The translations under genes and the position numbers were made by a program. Positions 7,676 through 16,341 of a stretch of 64,000 nt of DNA are shown piece after piece. Below the pieces are notes generated by a model. That model searched no databases, had not been told where the DNA came from, and saw only the letters and a program-made list of their open reading frames with translations. The first letter of the stretch is position 1. Each line of letters begins with the position of its first letter. Source of the DNA: Nodosilinea sp. FACHB-141 (GTDB lineage Bacteria; Cyanobacteriota; Cyanobacteriia; Phormidesmidales; Phormidesmidaceae); the NCBI RefSeq assembly GCF_014696135.1, contig NZ_JACJPP010000020.1, positions 124,001 through 188,000 on the forward strand, written 5' to 3'.

Positions 7676-9973
7676 ATGACCCAGATCCTCTTTATTGAGC
7701 TGCTTGGGGGCCTTGGCGATGTCTTAATTGCTCTGCCTGCTATTCAAGCGCTGACGGCATCTCACCCACAGGCCCACATGACGGTGCTGACCTTTGCGCC
7801 GGGGGACAGTTTGCTGCATCACCACCCCCAGGTGCATCGGGTCTTGCAGGCTCCGGCTGGCCAAGCGCGGCAGGCGGTAACAGAAGCGCTGCGATCGCCC
7901 TACGACCTGGTGGTGACCGACACCACCTACGACGGTATCGCCGATCTGGTGCGCCAGAGTGGAGCCCCGCAAATGGTGACGAACCTGTGGCGCAGTCCGC
8001 CACCAGACCAGGGAGTGAGCGATCGCATGCTCCAGATCCTTCAGCACGAGGGTCTGATTCCGGCCGCCGCTAGGGAACACCGCCATCCCCGTCTTCACCC
8101 CACCGCTGAGGAATGCGATCGGGTACAGGCCCAGTTACGCTCCCTTGGGCATCCCCGAATTGCTCTCTACCCCGATGCGGGCATGGCCATCAAGCAGTGG
8201 TCACCCGATCGATTTGTGGCCCTGGGCCGATTGCTGCACCAGCGCTATGGGGCCAGCCTGATCGTGCCAGCGGGCGCTGACCCCAAGCAAGCACAGGCGA
8301 TCGTCGATCAGCTTAAGGGTGCGACCCTCTGGCCCAGGGGATCGCTGCGCGACCTGGCGGCACTCTTTGCTCAGCTAGATTGCGTAGTGGCCGTCGATAC
8401 TGGCCCGGCCCGTATCGCTGCCGCCGTGGGCACCCCCACCATCACCTTGTTTGGTCCGGCTTGGCAGGGACGCTACGGCCAGCCCGCTCCCCACATCAAT
8501 TTGCAGGGCTATGCCCCCTGCCCGGAACGCAACATCGCCAACTTCACTGAGCAGGCCTGTTGGTACAGCGGCACCTGTCCCTTTGTCTGGGATACCTGCG
8601 TCAATTTAATTACTCCGGAACAGGTTGTAGAGGCGATCGATGAAATTTTGGGACGGGGGAGTGAAGGGCCACGAAGTGCCGAGTTCGTTCTGGCTAAAGG
8701 CCGAATTGACTCGGTAAACATTTCAGATCAGATAAGCTCTCTAAATCTCTCAATGCTAGGAAACTTCGAAAACTCTAGCTCCCCGCAGACTATACCCAAG
8801 GTGTTGGGCGAGGTAGAGACCGGTGGCAACCACGTTGGGGTTGCGCAACGCCCAAACCTCGAAGCTCCTCCTATAGATGCGCTGCGTGTTAGCGAATCTA
8901 GTTGGCAGAATTCACTACCAGCCTCACTCCCTACCCCCTACCCCCTACCCCTCTCCCCCTGGCTGAACGCTCGCAACCTGCTCGTCATGAGGCTCGACAA
9001 CATTGGCGATGTGTTGATGACGGCGCCAGCGCTCCAAGCTATTAAGGAAACCAGTCCCCATACTCGCCTGACCCTGATGGCCAGCCCGGCCGGGGCGCTG
9101 GCTGGGCCGCTGTTGCCCTGGGTTGATGATGTGCTGCCCTGGCGCGTTTTGTGGCAGGCGCTGGGTCAGCCCCCAGGAGATGTGGAGCAGGAATGGGCGC
9201 TGATCAACACCCTCAAGTCGCGTCAGTTTGACGGGGCAATTATTTTCACCAGTTTTAAGCAAAGCCCGCATCCGGCCGCCCTAATTTGCCAGATAGCGGG
9301 CATTCCTCTGCGGCTGGGCGCGTCGCAGGAAACGGGGGAATGTCTCACCCAACGCATTGCTGATCTTCCTAGCGACCTGCACCAAGTGGAGCGGAATTTG
9401 CGACTGGTGGAGACTGCTGGATTTGAGGTGCAAAATCGCCACCTTTCGATCGCCATTCCTCCGTTTGCCCGTGTCCCTGCCGTTCCCTACCTGCTGCTCA
9501 ACCCCTGGGCCAGCTGCCCGTCGCGCATGTATGACCTAGAGCGGTTTGCGATCGCCGCCCGCACCCTGGCCGACAAAACCGGCTGGCCCGTGGTCGTCAC
9601 CGGCACCGCCAAAGAGCGCGCCGCTGCTGCCTCCCTGCTCGATACCCTCGGCCCCCACGCCATCGACCTGATTGGTCAGACTTCTTTAGGGGATCTGGTG
9701 GCGCTGGTGGCGTCGGCCCGGCTGCTGCTCTCGAACAACACCTCGACCATGCACATTGCCGATGCCACCCAAACCCCCAGCGTGATTTTGTTTGCGGGCA
9801 CCGAACTCGAACGGCAGTGGCAACCGCGCCAGACGCGCGTCCGCCTGCTGCGCCGCCCCACCCCCTGTAGCCCCTGCTATGCCTTCACCTGCCCCTATGA
9901 GCTGGAGTGCCTCGATATTGCGCCGCAGGATGTGGTGGCAGCGGGGCTGGCTTTGCTGAATTTTGACGTTTGA
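7676..9973 (+). CDS. Tandem double-GT9 (heptosyltransferase-like) fusion protein
   Basis: One open frame of 765 residues contains two complete GT9 domains. Domain 1 (about 1-325) starts ILFIELLGGLGDVLIALPAI and has VAVDTGPARIAAAVGTPT. Domain 2 (about 432-765) starts NLLVMRLDNIGDVLMTAPAL and has LLSNNTSTMHIADATQTPS. Normal GT9 proteins are 330-380 residues with one domain. The linker (about 326-430) is polar and ends in a proline-rich PTPYPLPLSP segment encoded by CCCCTA repeats like those in spacers nearby, so the fusion may have arisen by stop-codon loss. Domain 2 resembles the GT9 gene at 2580. The GT4 gene follows after three bases. It may add successive heptoses to one glycan (inference). 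Confidence 0.85.
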   Translation: MTQILFIELLGGLGDVLIALPAIQALTASHPQAHMTVLTFAPGDSLLHHHPQVHRVLQAPAGQARQAVTEALRSPYDLVVTDTTYDGIADLVRQSGAPQMVTNLWRSPPPDQGVSDRMLQILQHEGLIPAAAREHRHPRLHPTAEECDRVQAQLRSLGHPRIALYPDAGMAIKQWSPDRFVALGRLLHQRYGASLIVPAGADPKQAQAIVDQLKGATLWPRGSLRDLAALFAQLDCVVAVDTGPARIAAAVGTPTITLFGPAWQGRYGQPAPHINLQGYAPCPERNIANFTEQACWYSGTCPFVWDTCVNLITPEQVVEAIDEILGRGSEGPRSAEFVLAKGRIDSVNISDQISSLNLSMLGNFENSSSPQTIPKVLGEVETGGNHVGVAQRPNLEAPPIDALRVSESSWQNSLPASLPTPYPLPLSPWLNARNLLVMRLDNIGDVLMTAPALQAIKETSPHTRLTLMASPAGALAGPLLPWVDDVLPWRVLWQALGQPPGDVEQEWALINTLKSRQFDGAIIFTSFKQSPHPAALICQIAGIPLRLGASQETGECLTQRIADLPSDLHQVERNLRLVETAGFEVQNRHLSIAIPPFARVPAVPYLLLNPWASCPSRMYDLERFAIAARTLADKTGWPVVVTGTAKERAAAASLLDTLGPHAIDLIGQTSLGDLVALVASARLLLSNNTSTMHIADATQTPSVILFAGTELERQWQPRQTRVRLLRRPTPCSPCYAFTCPYELECLDIAPQDVVAAGLALLNFDV

Positions 9974-9976
9974 ACT

Positions 9977-11197
9977 ATGCATATTACCTTTGTTTCTGGC
10001 AGCTATCGCCCCGATCAGGACGGGGTGGCCGACTATTTGGCCAACCTGCGATCGCACCTTAGTCAACGCCATGCGGCCAGTACTGTACTCACAACCCATG
10101 ACTCGGCGCTGGCCGTGGCAGACCCTGCCGTGCAGGGAGCGCTCGCCCACTGGGGCCTGCCCCAGCTTTTGCCCCTGGTGCAAACGATTTTGGCTACCCC
10201 TACCGACATTCTGCACATTCAGCACGCGGCGGGTAGCTACCGATTTAAGCGGCCGGTGTTTCTGCTGCCGGTGTTGCTGCGGCAGGCGGGCTATAGGCGA
10301 CCCATCGTCACCACGGCCCACGAGTACGGCTGGTGGGAGTGGCAGCCCAAGTGGTTTCCGGCGGGCTGGCTAGAGCGCGTCAAGGAGTGGGGGCAAAAAC
10401 GCACCTGGTGGGATCGCGAAGACGGCTTTTTGCTCACCGGCAGCGACGCCATTATTACCACCAACCAGAACATCACCGGCATTATGCAGGAGCGCTTGCC
10501 GACGCTGCGCGATCGCATGGTCACAGTCCCCATTGCCGCCAACCTGACGGTGGCGCCGGTAGATCGGGCAATGGCGCGATCGCAGCTTCGGCACGAGCGC
10601 AGCTGGCCCCAAGAGGCCCAGGTGGTTGCTTTCTTTGGCTTTTTGCATCCGGTCAAAGGTTTGACCTACCTGCTCCAGGGCTTTCGGCAGGTGCGCGATC
10701 GCCATCCCCAGGCCCGACTGCTGCTGATCGGCGGGGTAGAAACTCTTTCGCTCAACGGTCAGGACGCCGAAAATTTTTGGCAGCAGGTGCAAACTCAAAT
10801 TCGTGACTTGCACCTCACCGACTTCGTGCACTGCACGGGCTATGTGGAGGCCGAAACCGCCTCCCGCTACCTCTCCGGGTCTGACCTGGGGGTGCTGCCC
10901 TTCACCCCTGGCATTTCGCTCAAAAGTGGCTCGCTGCTGGCAATGCTGGCCCACCGACTGCCCACCATCGCCACCCGCACCGCTGAAACCGACGCCGTGC
11001 TGTGCGATCGCCGGATAATTGCCCCCGTCGTTCCGCGCAGCGGTGATGCCGTAGCCGAGGCTATTTCAACTCTGTTAAATAACCCCGCTGAGCAAGAGCG
11101 GTTGGCCGCCGCTGGCCATGAATTTGTGCAGGCGTTTACCTGGGAAGGCATTACCGATCGCCACTGCGATATTTACCAGCAGCTATTGGAGCGTTAG
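9977..11197 (+). CDS. Glycosyltransferase family 4
   Basis: This GT-B fold enzyme has 406 residues. The N-terminal region HITFVSGSYRPDQDGVADY is typical of GT4 acceptor-binding domains. The C-terminal domain has FFGFLHPVKGLTYLLQGF with the family's conserved lysine, then LLLIGG, and the donor-binding SGSDLGVLPFTPGISLKSGS region at about residues 297-316. The usual E-x7-E is replaced by a G-I-S-L-K-S-G-S pattern found in some GT4 subfamilies. It starts three bases after the double GT9 gene and is surely in the same operon, so it probably acts on the same cell-surface glycan. The sugar donor cannot be told from sequence. Confidence 0.87.
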   Translation: MHITFVSGSYRPDQDGVADYLANLRSHLSQRHAASTVLTTHDSALAVADPAVQGALAHWGLPQLLPLVQTILATPTDILHIQHAAGSYRFKRPVFLLPVLLRQAGYRRPIVTTAHEYGWWEWQPKWFPAGWLERVKEWGQKRTWWDREDGFLLTGSDAIITTNQNITGIMQERLPTLRDRMVTVPIAANLTVAPVDRAMARSQLRHERSWPQEAQVVAFFGFLHPVKGLTYLLQGFRQVRDRHPQARLLLIGGVETLSLNGQDAENFWQQVQTQIRDLHLTDFVHCTGYVEAETASRYLSGSDLGVLPFTPGISLKSGSLLAMLAHRLPTIATRTAETDAVLCDRRIIAPVVPRSGDAVAEAISTLLNNPAEQERLAAAGHEFVQAFTWEGITDRHCDIYQQLLER

Positions 11198-11239
11198 AAC
11201 ATTACTTAAGCCGTTTCGTCTGCGGTTGATGGATCTCCC

Positions 11240-11869
11240 CTAATTGGTGGACTGAGGGCCATGCGAGACCCATCTTGGCAGGACAAATGATTGCTTATTC
11301 ATTTCAAATGTTAATTGAGATTCATAGGTGGTTTTAATCACTCCCTTAATCTCACTACTGCCGCATCTACCAAACCAAACTTCGGGTTCGGTAGGGTGAT
11401 CCATAGTCATTTCAACTCCATCAAAACTGCCCGAAACCCGAGAAACAGATCTATCAGCTTTAGTAAGCTGATCGCCTTCCCATCTCTTTTCCTCAGCGTT
11501 TGCGCTCACAATTTGCAGCGTCCCAATATTATCAGCCTTACCAAAATTCCGTGTACTCCAGGTCAAAGTTTTCCCCTGACTCAGTAGAGCCGCACAGCTT
11601 ATGGGCGGGGGAGGCACTGCGGAGGTAGCCGAGGGTGAAGATTCGTTACTAGAAGAGTTTGTTGTGGGGGGAGTGTTTAAGGCAAGAACTAGTCCAGCCG
11701 CAAGCAGAGCAAGCCCTATGGGTGCTGACCACTTTTGCTGAGCGGGCTGCACCTCAATTACGCCACCCACTTTGCTGACAAAGGCAAGGAGTATAAAAAA
11801 TAATCCAGCAAAAATTAAAATAGTCGGAATTGGGGTGTTTTTAAGCGCATCAATGATTTCGGCGCTCAT
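11240..11869 (-). CDS. Hypothetical membrane-anchored protein
   Basis: I do not recognise this family. The protein has 209 residues. Two hydrophobic segments lie near the N-terminus (about 14-31, IPTILIFAGLFFILLAFV, and 49-64), followed by a Ser/Pro/Thr-rich linker (about 67-92). A soluble domain of about 115 residues then contains two cysteines (CAALL and GRCGSS) that could form a disulfide. Membrane topology suggests the C-terminal domain lies on one side of the cytoplasmic membrane, probably the periplasm. It is transcribed convergently to the GT4 gene with 42 bases between them. No neighbour suggests a function. Confidence 0.65.
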   Translation of the reverse strand: MSAEIIDALKNTPIPTILIFAGLFFILLAFVSKVGGVIEVQPAQQKWSAPIGLALLAAGLVLALNTPPTTNSSSNESSPSATSAVPPPPISCAALLSQGKTLTWSTRNFGKADNIGTLQIVSANAEEKRWEGDQLTKADRSVSRVSGSFDGVEMTMDHPTEPEVWFGRCGSSEIKGVIKTTYESQLTFEMNKQSFVLPRWVSHGPQSTN

Positions 11870-12032
11870 GGTGCTCTCGCCAACTTAAATTGACGCAGAA
11901 AGGCTAGGTAAAAACCTTAGTTTCTAGAGCTACAGGGAAAGGCTGGTCTACTTACTAGTAAAGCACTTTGTTTAGGGCGATCGCCAAACTGTAAAAAGAC
12001 GCAACGGGCTGCATAATCTATCGCATTTTTGC

Positions 12033-12677
12033 CTACAAAAGAATGAACCCCGCCCGCGCTCCGGCGATCGCCGCTTCCGTCCTACTCGACACGTTGAGCT
12101 TCGCAAAGATAGCGCTGGTGTGATATTTGATCGTGTGCTCTGACAGGTGCAGACGGCGGGCGATCGCCTTATTGCTCAGCCCCTCTGCCAGCATCGTCAG
12201 CACTTCAACCTCCCGTGGGGTGAGGGCCTCAGTTTGGTGCGGGGGTGCAGTGGTCTGGAGCGACTCAGTTGACGCCAGCAAACTGTCTAGAAAGCTGGGG
12301 TGAACGGCAACTAGACCGGCTACCGCCGCATCCAAGGCCGCCACGATTTCGGCACCGCTGGCCTGCCCCGGCAATAGCCCTACCCGCCCCTGCAAAAGTT
12401 CGAGTAGCGCCACGTCGCTCCAGGCATCGATCAGGGCGACTACCGGCATCGCCAGGTTGTTGAACGGGTCTAGATCGCTTAGTCCGTCTCCGACCATAGG
12501 CCAGCTCACCAGGGCACAGTCGGCGGCCCATTCCCTAGAAAGAGGCTGAGCAGCGGCCCCTACAACCTGCCAGCGATTGGCAGAGCCATCGGTGTCGGCG
12601 GCGCTCTCTTCAGCAATAATGGCGCTCAACCCCGCCTGGGTAATGGCCGATGGGCTGATAATCAGCACCCGCTTCAT
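12033..12677 (-). CDS. LuxR-family regulator with degenerate receiver
   Basis: This protein of 214 residues resembles a NarL/FixJ response regulator. The C-terminal helix-turn-helix is unmistakable: LTPREVEVLTMLAEGLSNKA, then LHLSEHTIKYHTSAIFAKLN (about residues 150-200). The receiver domain is atypical. The acidic pair at the N-terminus is replaced (LIISPSAI), the strand that should hold the phosphorylated aspartate reads CALVSWPM, and the conserved lysine is missing (VGLLPGQAS). Phosphorylation control is therefore unlikely. The ATG at 12677 overlaps the upstream protease stop by four bases (ATGA), so it is the third gene of a coupled operon with two HtrA-like proteins. The open frame extends further upstream only inside that protease gene. 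Confidence 0.82.
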   Translation of the reverse strand: MKRVLIISPSAITQAGLSAIIAEESAADTDGSANRWQVVGAAAQPLSREWAADCALVSWPMVGDGLSDLDPFNNLAMPVVALIDAWSDVALLELLQGRVGLLPGQASGAEIVAALDAAVAGLVAVHPSFLDSLLASTESLQTTAPPHQTEALTPREVEVLTMLAEGLSNKAIARRLHLSEHTIKYHTSAIFAKLNVSSRTEAAIAGARAGFILL

Positions 12678-13507
12678 GCCGCCTGCTCCTGAACGGGTGG
12701 ACGACCCACCGTGAGGGTACACACAATCGACTGCCCGCCCTGACTGACCTGGAGGGCCAGGGTTTGGTCGGGTACCAAACAATCTAGCCAATCGCGCAGG
12801 TCGCTGAGTTGGCGAAATAGCCGCCCATTGATGCCGAGGATGGAATCACCCACCACTAACCCCGCCCGTGCTGCTGGGCTGCCTCCTTCCACTTGGGTGA
12901 CTGTCCAGTCCGCTGATTCTGAATTAGGTTGGGCGGTGATGCCCAGGTAGGGCTGCTCCTGCTGACTGCTCAAAAATCGCTGCACTAAAGCAGTGGGGAT
13001 GGCGTAGCCTCGGCCTGCGGCAATTAGCGTATTGATGCCAACGACCTCCCCCGCCAGGGTTGCCAGGGGGCCACCCGAGTAGCCTGGTGCCAGGGCAATA
13101 TCGGCCTGCACCCAGCGTGGTATGAGCGGTTTGGCTGCCACAATGCCCAGAGATGTCGCTCCTACATGACCCTCTGGATTGCCCACCGCCATGACCATTT
13201 GCCCCATCCGCAGTTTGCTGGCATTCCCTAGGTCGGCGGCTTGCAGGCCCGCTGATTCAATCTTGAGGGCGGCCAAATCTAGCTGTTTGCTGTGGCCGAC
13301 TCGATGGGCCGTGAGCCGATGACCCTCGGCCGTGGTAACCCAGGCTCGGCGCTGAGTCGCCACGTGGGCATTGGTGATGATCAGGCCCGACGCATCCCAA
13401 ATCACCCCAGAGCCCAGCTCGCCAGCGGGGCCTTGAATGAGCACGGTAGACTGTCTAACGCGGTGAGAAATGGCGGCCAAATCGTGATTTAGCAGGTTGG
13501 CGATCAT
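12674..13507 (-). CDS. HtrA/DegP-like S1C serine protease with PDZ domain, no export signal
   Basis: A trypsin-like domain (about residues 15-180) is followed by one PDZ domain (about 188-265). The catalytic triad is complete: His48 in ITNAHVA, Asp77 in QLDLAALKI and Ser144 in GYSGGPL. The total of 277 residues is short for HtrA because the N-terminal signal peptide or membrane anchor is absent; the chain starts directly with the protease fold, so it should act in the cytoplasm. It overlaps by ATGA both the upstream inactive paralogue and the downstream LuxR regulator. This coupling suggests the active and dead proteases work together and that their state may be linked to the regulator (inference). 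Confidence 0.85.
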   Translation of the reverse strand: MIANLLNHDLAAISHRVRQSTVLIQGPAGELGSGVIWDASGLIITNAHVATQRRAWVTTAEGHRLTAHRVGHSKQLDLAALKIESAGLQAADLGNASKLRMGQMVMAVGNPEGHVGATSLGIVAAKPLIPRWVQADIALAPGYSGGPLATLAGEVVGINTLIAAGRGYAIPTALVQRFLSSQQEQPYLGITAQPNSESADWTVTQVEGGSPAARAGLVVGDSILGINGRLFRQLSDLRDWLDCLVPDQTLALQVSQGGQSIVCTLTVGRPPVQEQAA

Positions 13508-14433
13508 CGCGCACCGCCCTGGGGCTGTTCCCCTACGGTCACGGTGAGTTCTGTTGGCTGGCCTCCGCGCAGCAGGTGCAGTGAGACCGCTTGACCAATG
13601 GCGCTGGCGTCTAAGTGGCCATAGACTGCCTGTAAGTTGCTGACGGGTTGACCATTCACCGCCAGCAGAATGTCGCCAATTAGTAGACCCGCTTGGGCTG
13701 CTGGCCCTGGGGCATCGACGCTGACTACCAGCAGGCCGACATCCCCAGATATCTGGTGGGTTTGCCGCAGGGTTTCGGGCAGAGCCACGGGTTGAAGCCC
13801 CACCCCCAGATAGCCTCGGCTGAGACTACCGCGCTCTAGCAAGGTTTTGACGATGCGGGTCAGATTGGCGGCGGGCAGCGTCACCACTCGGTTGCGTGGG
13901 CCGTTGAGGTTAATACCTAGGACTTCCCCCGCCGTATTCACCAGGGCACCGCCGAGCAGGTTGGGATAGAGGTTGACATCGGGGCGAATCAGGCGATCGA
14001 TCGCCCGCCCCTGGGACGTTTGCCACGGACCACCCAAGTTGCCCACTACCCCCAAACTGGCGCTAACACCGTAGTCCCACGACTGGCCGACGGCGAGCAC
14101 CACATGGCCCACTTTTAGGTCGGCCCCGTCGCTAATGGCAGGCACGGGCAGGTCGGTGCGATCGAGTTGCACAATGGCCAGGTCGAGGGCGCGATCGCGG
14201 CCTGACACCTCAGCCTCAACCACATTGCCGTCGGGCAGGGTGAGGGTGAGGCGGCTAGAGCGACCAAGGCCATAATCGGCGGTGACAATCACCCCCGGCT
14301 GCCAGTGAATGCCGCTGTAGGCAAAGCGGCGGTGACCTTTGACGGCGACGAGGGTAGGTGCGATCGCCGCCACCGCATCCGCTAGCCCAGTGGATAGGGC
14401 GCTAAGCGCTGTTGAATTTGCATCAGTAGTCAT
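13504..14433 (-). CDS. Catalytically inactive HtrA-like protein (pseudoprotease) with PDZ domain
   Basis: This has the same fold order as the downstream protease: an S1C-like domain (about residues 15-200), then PDZ (about 215-300, with AGLLIGDILLAVNGQPV). Two of three catalytic residues are lost. The histidine position reads VTADYGL (Tyr54) and the serine position reads PNLLGGAL (Leu160); the aspartate survives in ALDLAIVQL. It can hardly be a protease, but it keeps a full core and PDZ, so selection for binding is likely. No signal peptide is present. The ATG is preceded by GGAG. It is the first gene of the ATGA-linked trio and could act as a regulatory partner or peptide sensor for the active protease. 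Confidence 0.8.
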   Translation of the reverse strand: MTTDANSTALSALSTGLADAVAAIAPTLVAVKGHRRFAYSGIHWQPGVIVTADYGLGRSSRLTLTLPDGNVVEAEVSGRDRALDLAIVQLDRTDLPVPAISDGADLKVGHVVLAVGQSWDYGVSASLGVVGNLGGPWQTSQGRAIDRLIRPDVNLYPNLLGGALVNTAGEVLGINLNGPRNRVVTLPAANLTRIVKTLLERGSLSRGYLGVGLQPVALPETLRQTHQISGDVGLLVVSVDAPGPAAQAGLLIGDILLAVNGQPVSNLQAVYGHLDASAIGQAVSLHLLRGGQPTELTVTVGEQPQGGAR

Positions 14434-14962
14434 GTCAGGCTCCGAGGGAGGGTGAACGCAAGGTTGCTATTTCCCACAATGCCGAAGCCGTCGCTGAGTT
14501 AACCCCGGATGAATGGGTAGTCTGCCCCTGGATAAATGGGTAGCACTGTTCCCTCAAGCGCAGCGACCCAACCGACGTGCAGCCAGAATGTGCCACCTGC
14601 AATGAAGAATTGCTGAATTATCTGCACACCACCCGATTGGAGATCTACCATGCAGAGCAAGATCTGTATGACGCCTTATTTTAGAAAGTTACACCGTACC
14701 GTTCTTACCTAGCGCCCCCTCAGAGGCGGTTTTAAACTCACAATTTGGCTAATCACTCTGGCCAAGGGCGTTATGCAAAGTACGGAGAGAGAGCCGACTG
14801 AACGCAAGTTATTCCGCCTATGCGAAGCGCAGTGGAGCAGCACCGGAATGGTATGAAATTGCCGCTTATTGATGCGGCAATGTGAACACAGCTAATGCCC
14901 TTTTGCTGCGATCGCAGCGTTTAACTCCGGTTTTGGGTGGCCCATCACGATGGAGAAGTGAC
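14434..14962. other. Intergenic region between HtrA trio and VOC gene
   Basis: Besides the tandem repeat at 14503-14553, this contains a plus-strand stretch (about 14547-14684) that would read CATCNEELLNYLHTTRLEI and onward to a stop, without a start codon; it may be a decayed gene fragment. ATTGCCGC at 14858-14865 pairs with GCGGCAAT at 14874-14881. Nothing else is recognisable. Confidence 0.35.
14503..14553. promoter_or_regulatory. Tandem operator-like repeat upstream of HtrA trio
   Basis: CCCCGGATGAATGGGTAG (14503-14520) is repeated as CCCCTGGATAAATGGGTAG (14525-14543), 22-23 bases apart, or two helical turns. It lies 70-110 bases upstream of the pseudoprotease start. The second copy continues as ATGGGTAGCACTGTTCCC, which matches 16 of 18 bases of a sequence at 36351 just before the Hsp70 gene. 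It is a candidate binding site for the operon's own LuxR protein. Confidence 0.4.
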
Positions 14963-15448
14963 ATGGTTAAACCAGCAAAGAACACGATTTGCCTCTGGTA
15001 CGATGGCGACGCCGAGGACGCGGCGAGGTTTTATGCCAAGACCTTTCCCGATTCATCCGTTGACGCGGTGCACCTTGCTCCGGGAGACTTTCCGTCCGGG
15101 AAAAAAGGGGACGTGTTAACGGTCGAGTTTACAGTGATGGGAATTCCCTGCCTCGGGCTTAATGGCGGACCCGTGTTTAAGCACAACGAAGCATTTTCGT
15201 TTCAAGTCGCAACTGCTGATCAAGACGAAACCGATCGCTATTGGAACGCGATCGTCGGCAACGGCGGCGAAGAGAGTGCATGCGGCTGGTGCAGGGACAA
15301 ATGGGGATTGTCCTGGCAGATTACGCCGATCGCCCTAACTAAAGCTGTTACCGATGCCGATACCGACGCTGCCCAGCGCGCGTTCGCTGCAATGATGGAG
15401 ATGAAAAAAATTGACATCGCTGCGATCGAGGCGGCGCACCGCGGTTGA
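14963..15448 (+). CDS. VOC-superfamily PhnB-like protein
   Basis: This is a 161-residue protein of the glyoxalase/VOC fold, PhnB/'3-demethylubiquinone methyltransferase-like' subgroup. Recognisable segments are CLWYDGDAEDAARFYAKTFP at the N-terminus, VEFTVMGIPCLGLNGG and HNEAFSFQV in the middle, and CGWCRDKWGLSWQITP near residue 115. These proteins form paired beta-alpha-beta-beta-beta modules; many lack known substrates. I take the ATG at 14963, because GGAGAAG lies five bases upstream, rather than a GTG at 14882. The codons show fewer HIP1 sites than neighbours. The gene is isolated, with a GNAT gene following 250 bases later. Confidence 0.8.
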   Translation: MVKPAKNTICLWYDGDAEDAARFYAKTFPDSSVDAVHLAPGDFPSGKKGDVLTVEFTVMGIPCLGLNGGPVFKHNEAFSFQVATADQDETDRYWNAIVGNGGEESACGWCRDKWGLSWQITPIALTKAVTDADTDAAQRAFAAMMEMKKIDIAAIEAAHRG

Positions 15449-15698
15449 GGCTGCATCCTCAAAACGTGCCTTCCAAAAGCGCAATGGAGATATAACAAGC
15501 GGTTACGAACCCGCTCGGTCTTGAGCTTATGGGTTTTCGGCCTGGGAGCAGCCACATTCACTCGCCCAAACATCAGGAGAACCAGCCGTTGCAGCGGGCT
15601 AGGTAAGCGGGCGGTCTTCGCAATGCGAAGAGTGGTTGGTGCCCAATCGATCGCTGGACGATGGTTCGTTACACGGCTTCAAAATTAGGTTTGCTGAT

Positions 15699-16283
15699 AT
15701 GGAAATCGTGACTAAAAGATTTCTATTGCGTGATTTTGTTGAGCTGGATCGACCTTCATTTCTAAACTATCAAGCCGATCCACGCAGCCAAGCTTTTTAC
15801 GAACCAAGTGACGCCACTGCTGAACAGGCAACACGTTTATTTGACACATTCCTGAGCTGGGCTGCCGATCGCCCTCGCACCAACTACCAACTCGCGATCG
15901 TGCAACAGCAAGAACCTAAAGCGCTCGTCGGCTGCTGCGGACTGCGGGGAGCACAGTACCCCGCTGGTGAGATGGAACTGGGAATCGAACTTGTACCCAA
16001 CTATTGGGGCCGCTATGCCTATGCAATTGAAGTGGGGCGTGCCCTGCTCAACTTTGGGTTTCAAGAATTGAAGCTGGATGTAATTTCTGGTTCTACCATA
16101 AGCGCGAACAAGCGAATTGCTCGATTGGCAGAGTGGATGGGCGCAGAAGTCGTTGCTGTTCGTTCAGGTTCCCCATGGATGTCTGAGCGAGGTTGGAACG
16201 AGGTAGATTGGCGCATTACGAAGAAGCAGTGGAATTATCGCATCGCGCAGCTATATAAAAAACGTAGTGCAGCAGGCAGTTGA
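15699..16283 (+). CDS. GNAT-family N-acetyltransferase
   Basis: This is a 194-residue RimJ/RimL-type acetyltransferase. It starts MEIVTKRFLLRDFVELDRPS, a typical first strand, and carries GEMELGIELVPNYWGRYAYAIE, where the acetyl-CoA binding loop is modified from the usual Q/R-x-x-G-x-G/A. Later, LKLDVISGSTISANKRIARL gives the conserved asparagine region. It would transfer an acetyl group from acetyl-CoA to an unidentified amine. The ATG at 15699 is preferred to an in-frame ATG at 15636 because the protein then begins at the first conserved strand. The flanks contain AACAAGCGGTT and AACCAGCCGTTGCAGCGG sequences reminiscent of gene-cassette borders, so horizontal arrival is possible. Confidence 0.75.
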   Translation: MEIVTKRFLLRDFVELDRPSFLNYQADPRSQAFYEPSDATAEQATRLFDTFLSWAADRPRTNYQLAIVQQQEPKALVGCCGLRGAQYPAGEMELGIELVPNYWGRYAYAIEVGRALLNFGFQELKLDVISGSTISANKRIARLAEWMGAEVVAVRSGSPWMSERGWNEVDWRITKKQWNYRIAQLYKKRSAAGS

Positions 16284-16341
16284 AACTGACCAACGCATTC
16301 TTCAAAGGTCTAACCTTAGAACCCAAATCTTAATTTTCTGT

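Noticed and set aside
14547-14684. Possible gene fragment with CATCNEELLNYLHTTRLEI
   Set aside because: No start codon, a stop just upstream, too short to assign.
15449-15698. Possible integron attC-like sites around the GNAT gene
   Set aside because: AACAAGCGGTT and AACCAGCCGTTGCAGCGG recall cassette borders, but the R and L box consensus is not met and no integrase is visible.
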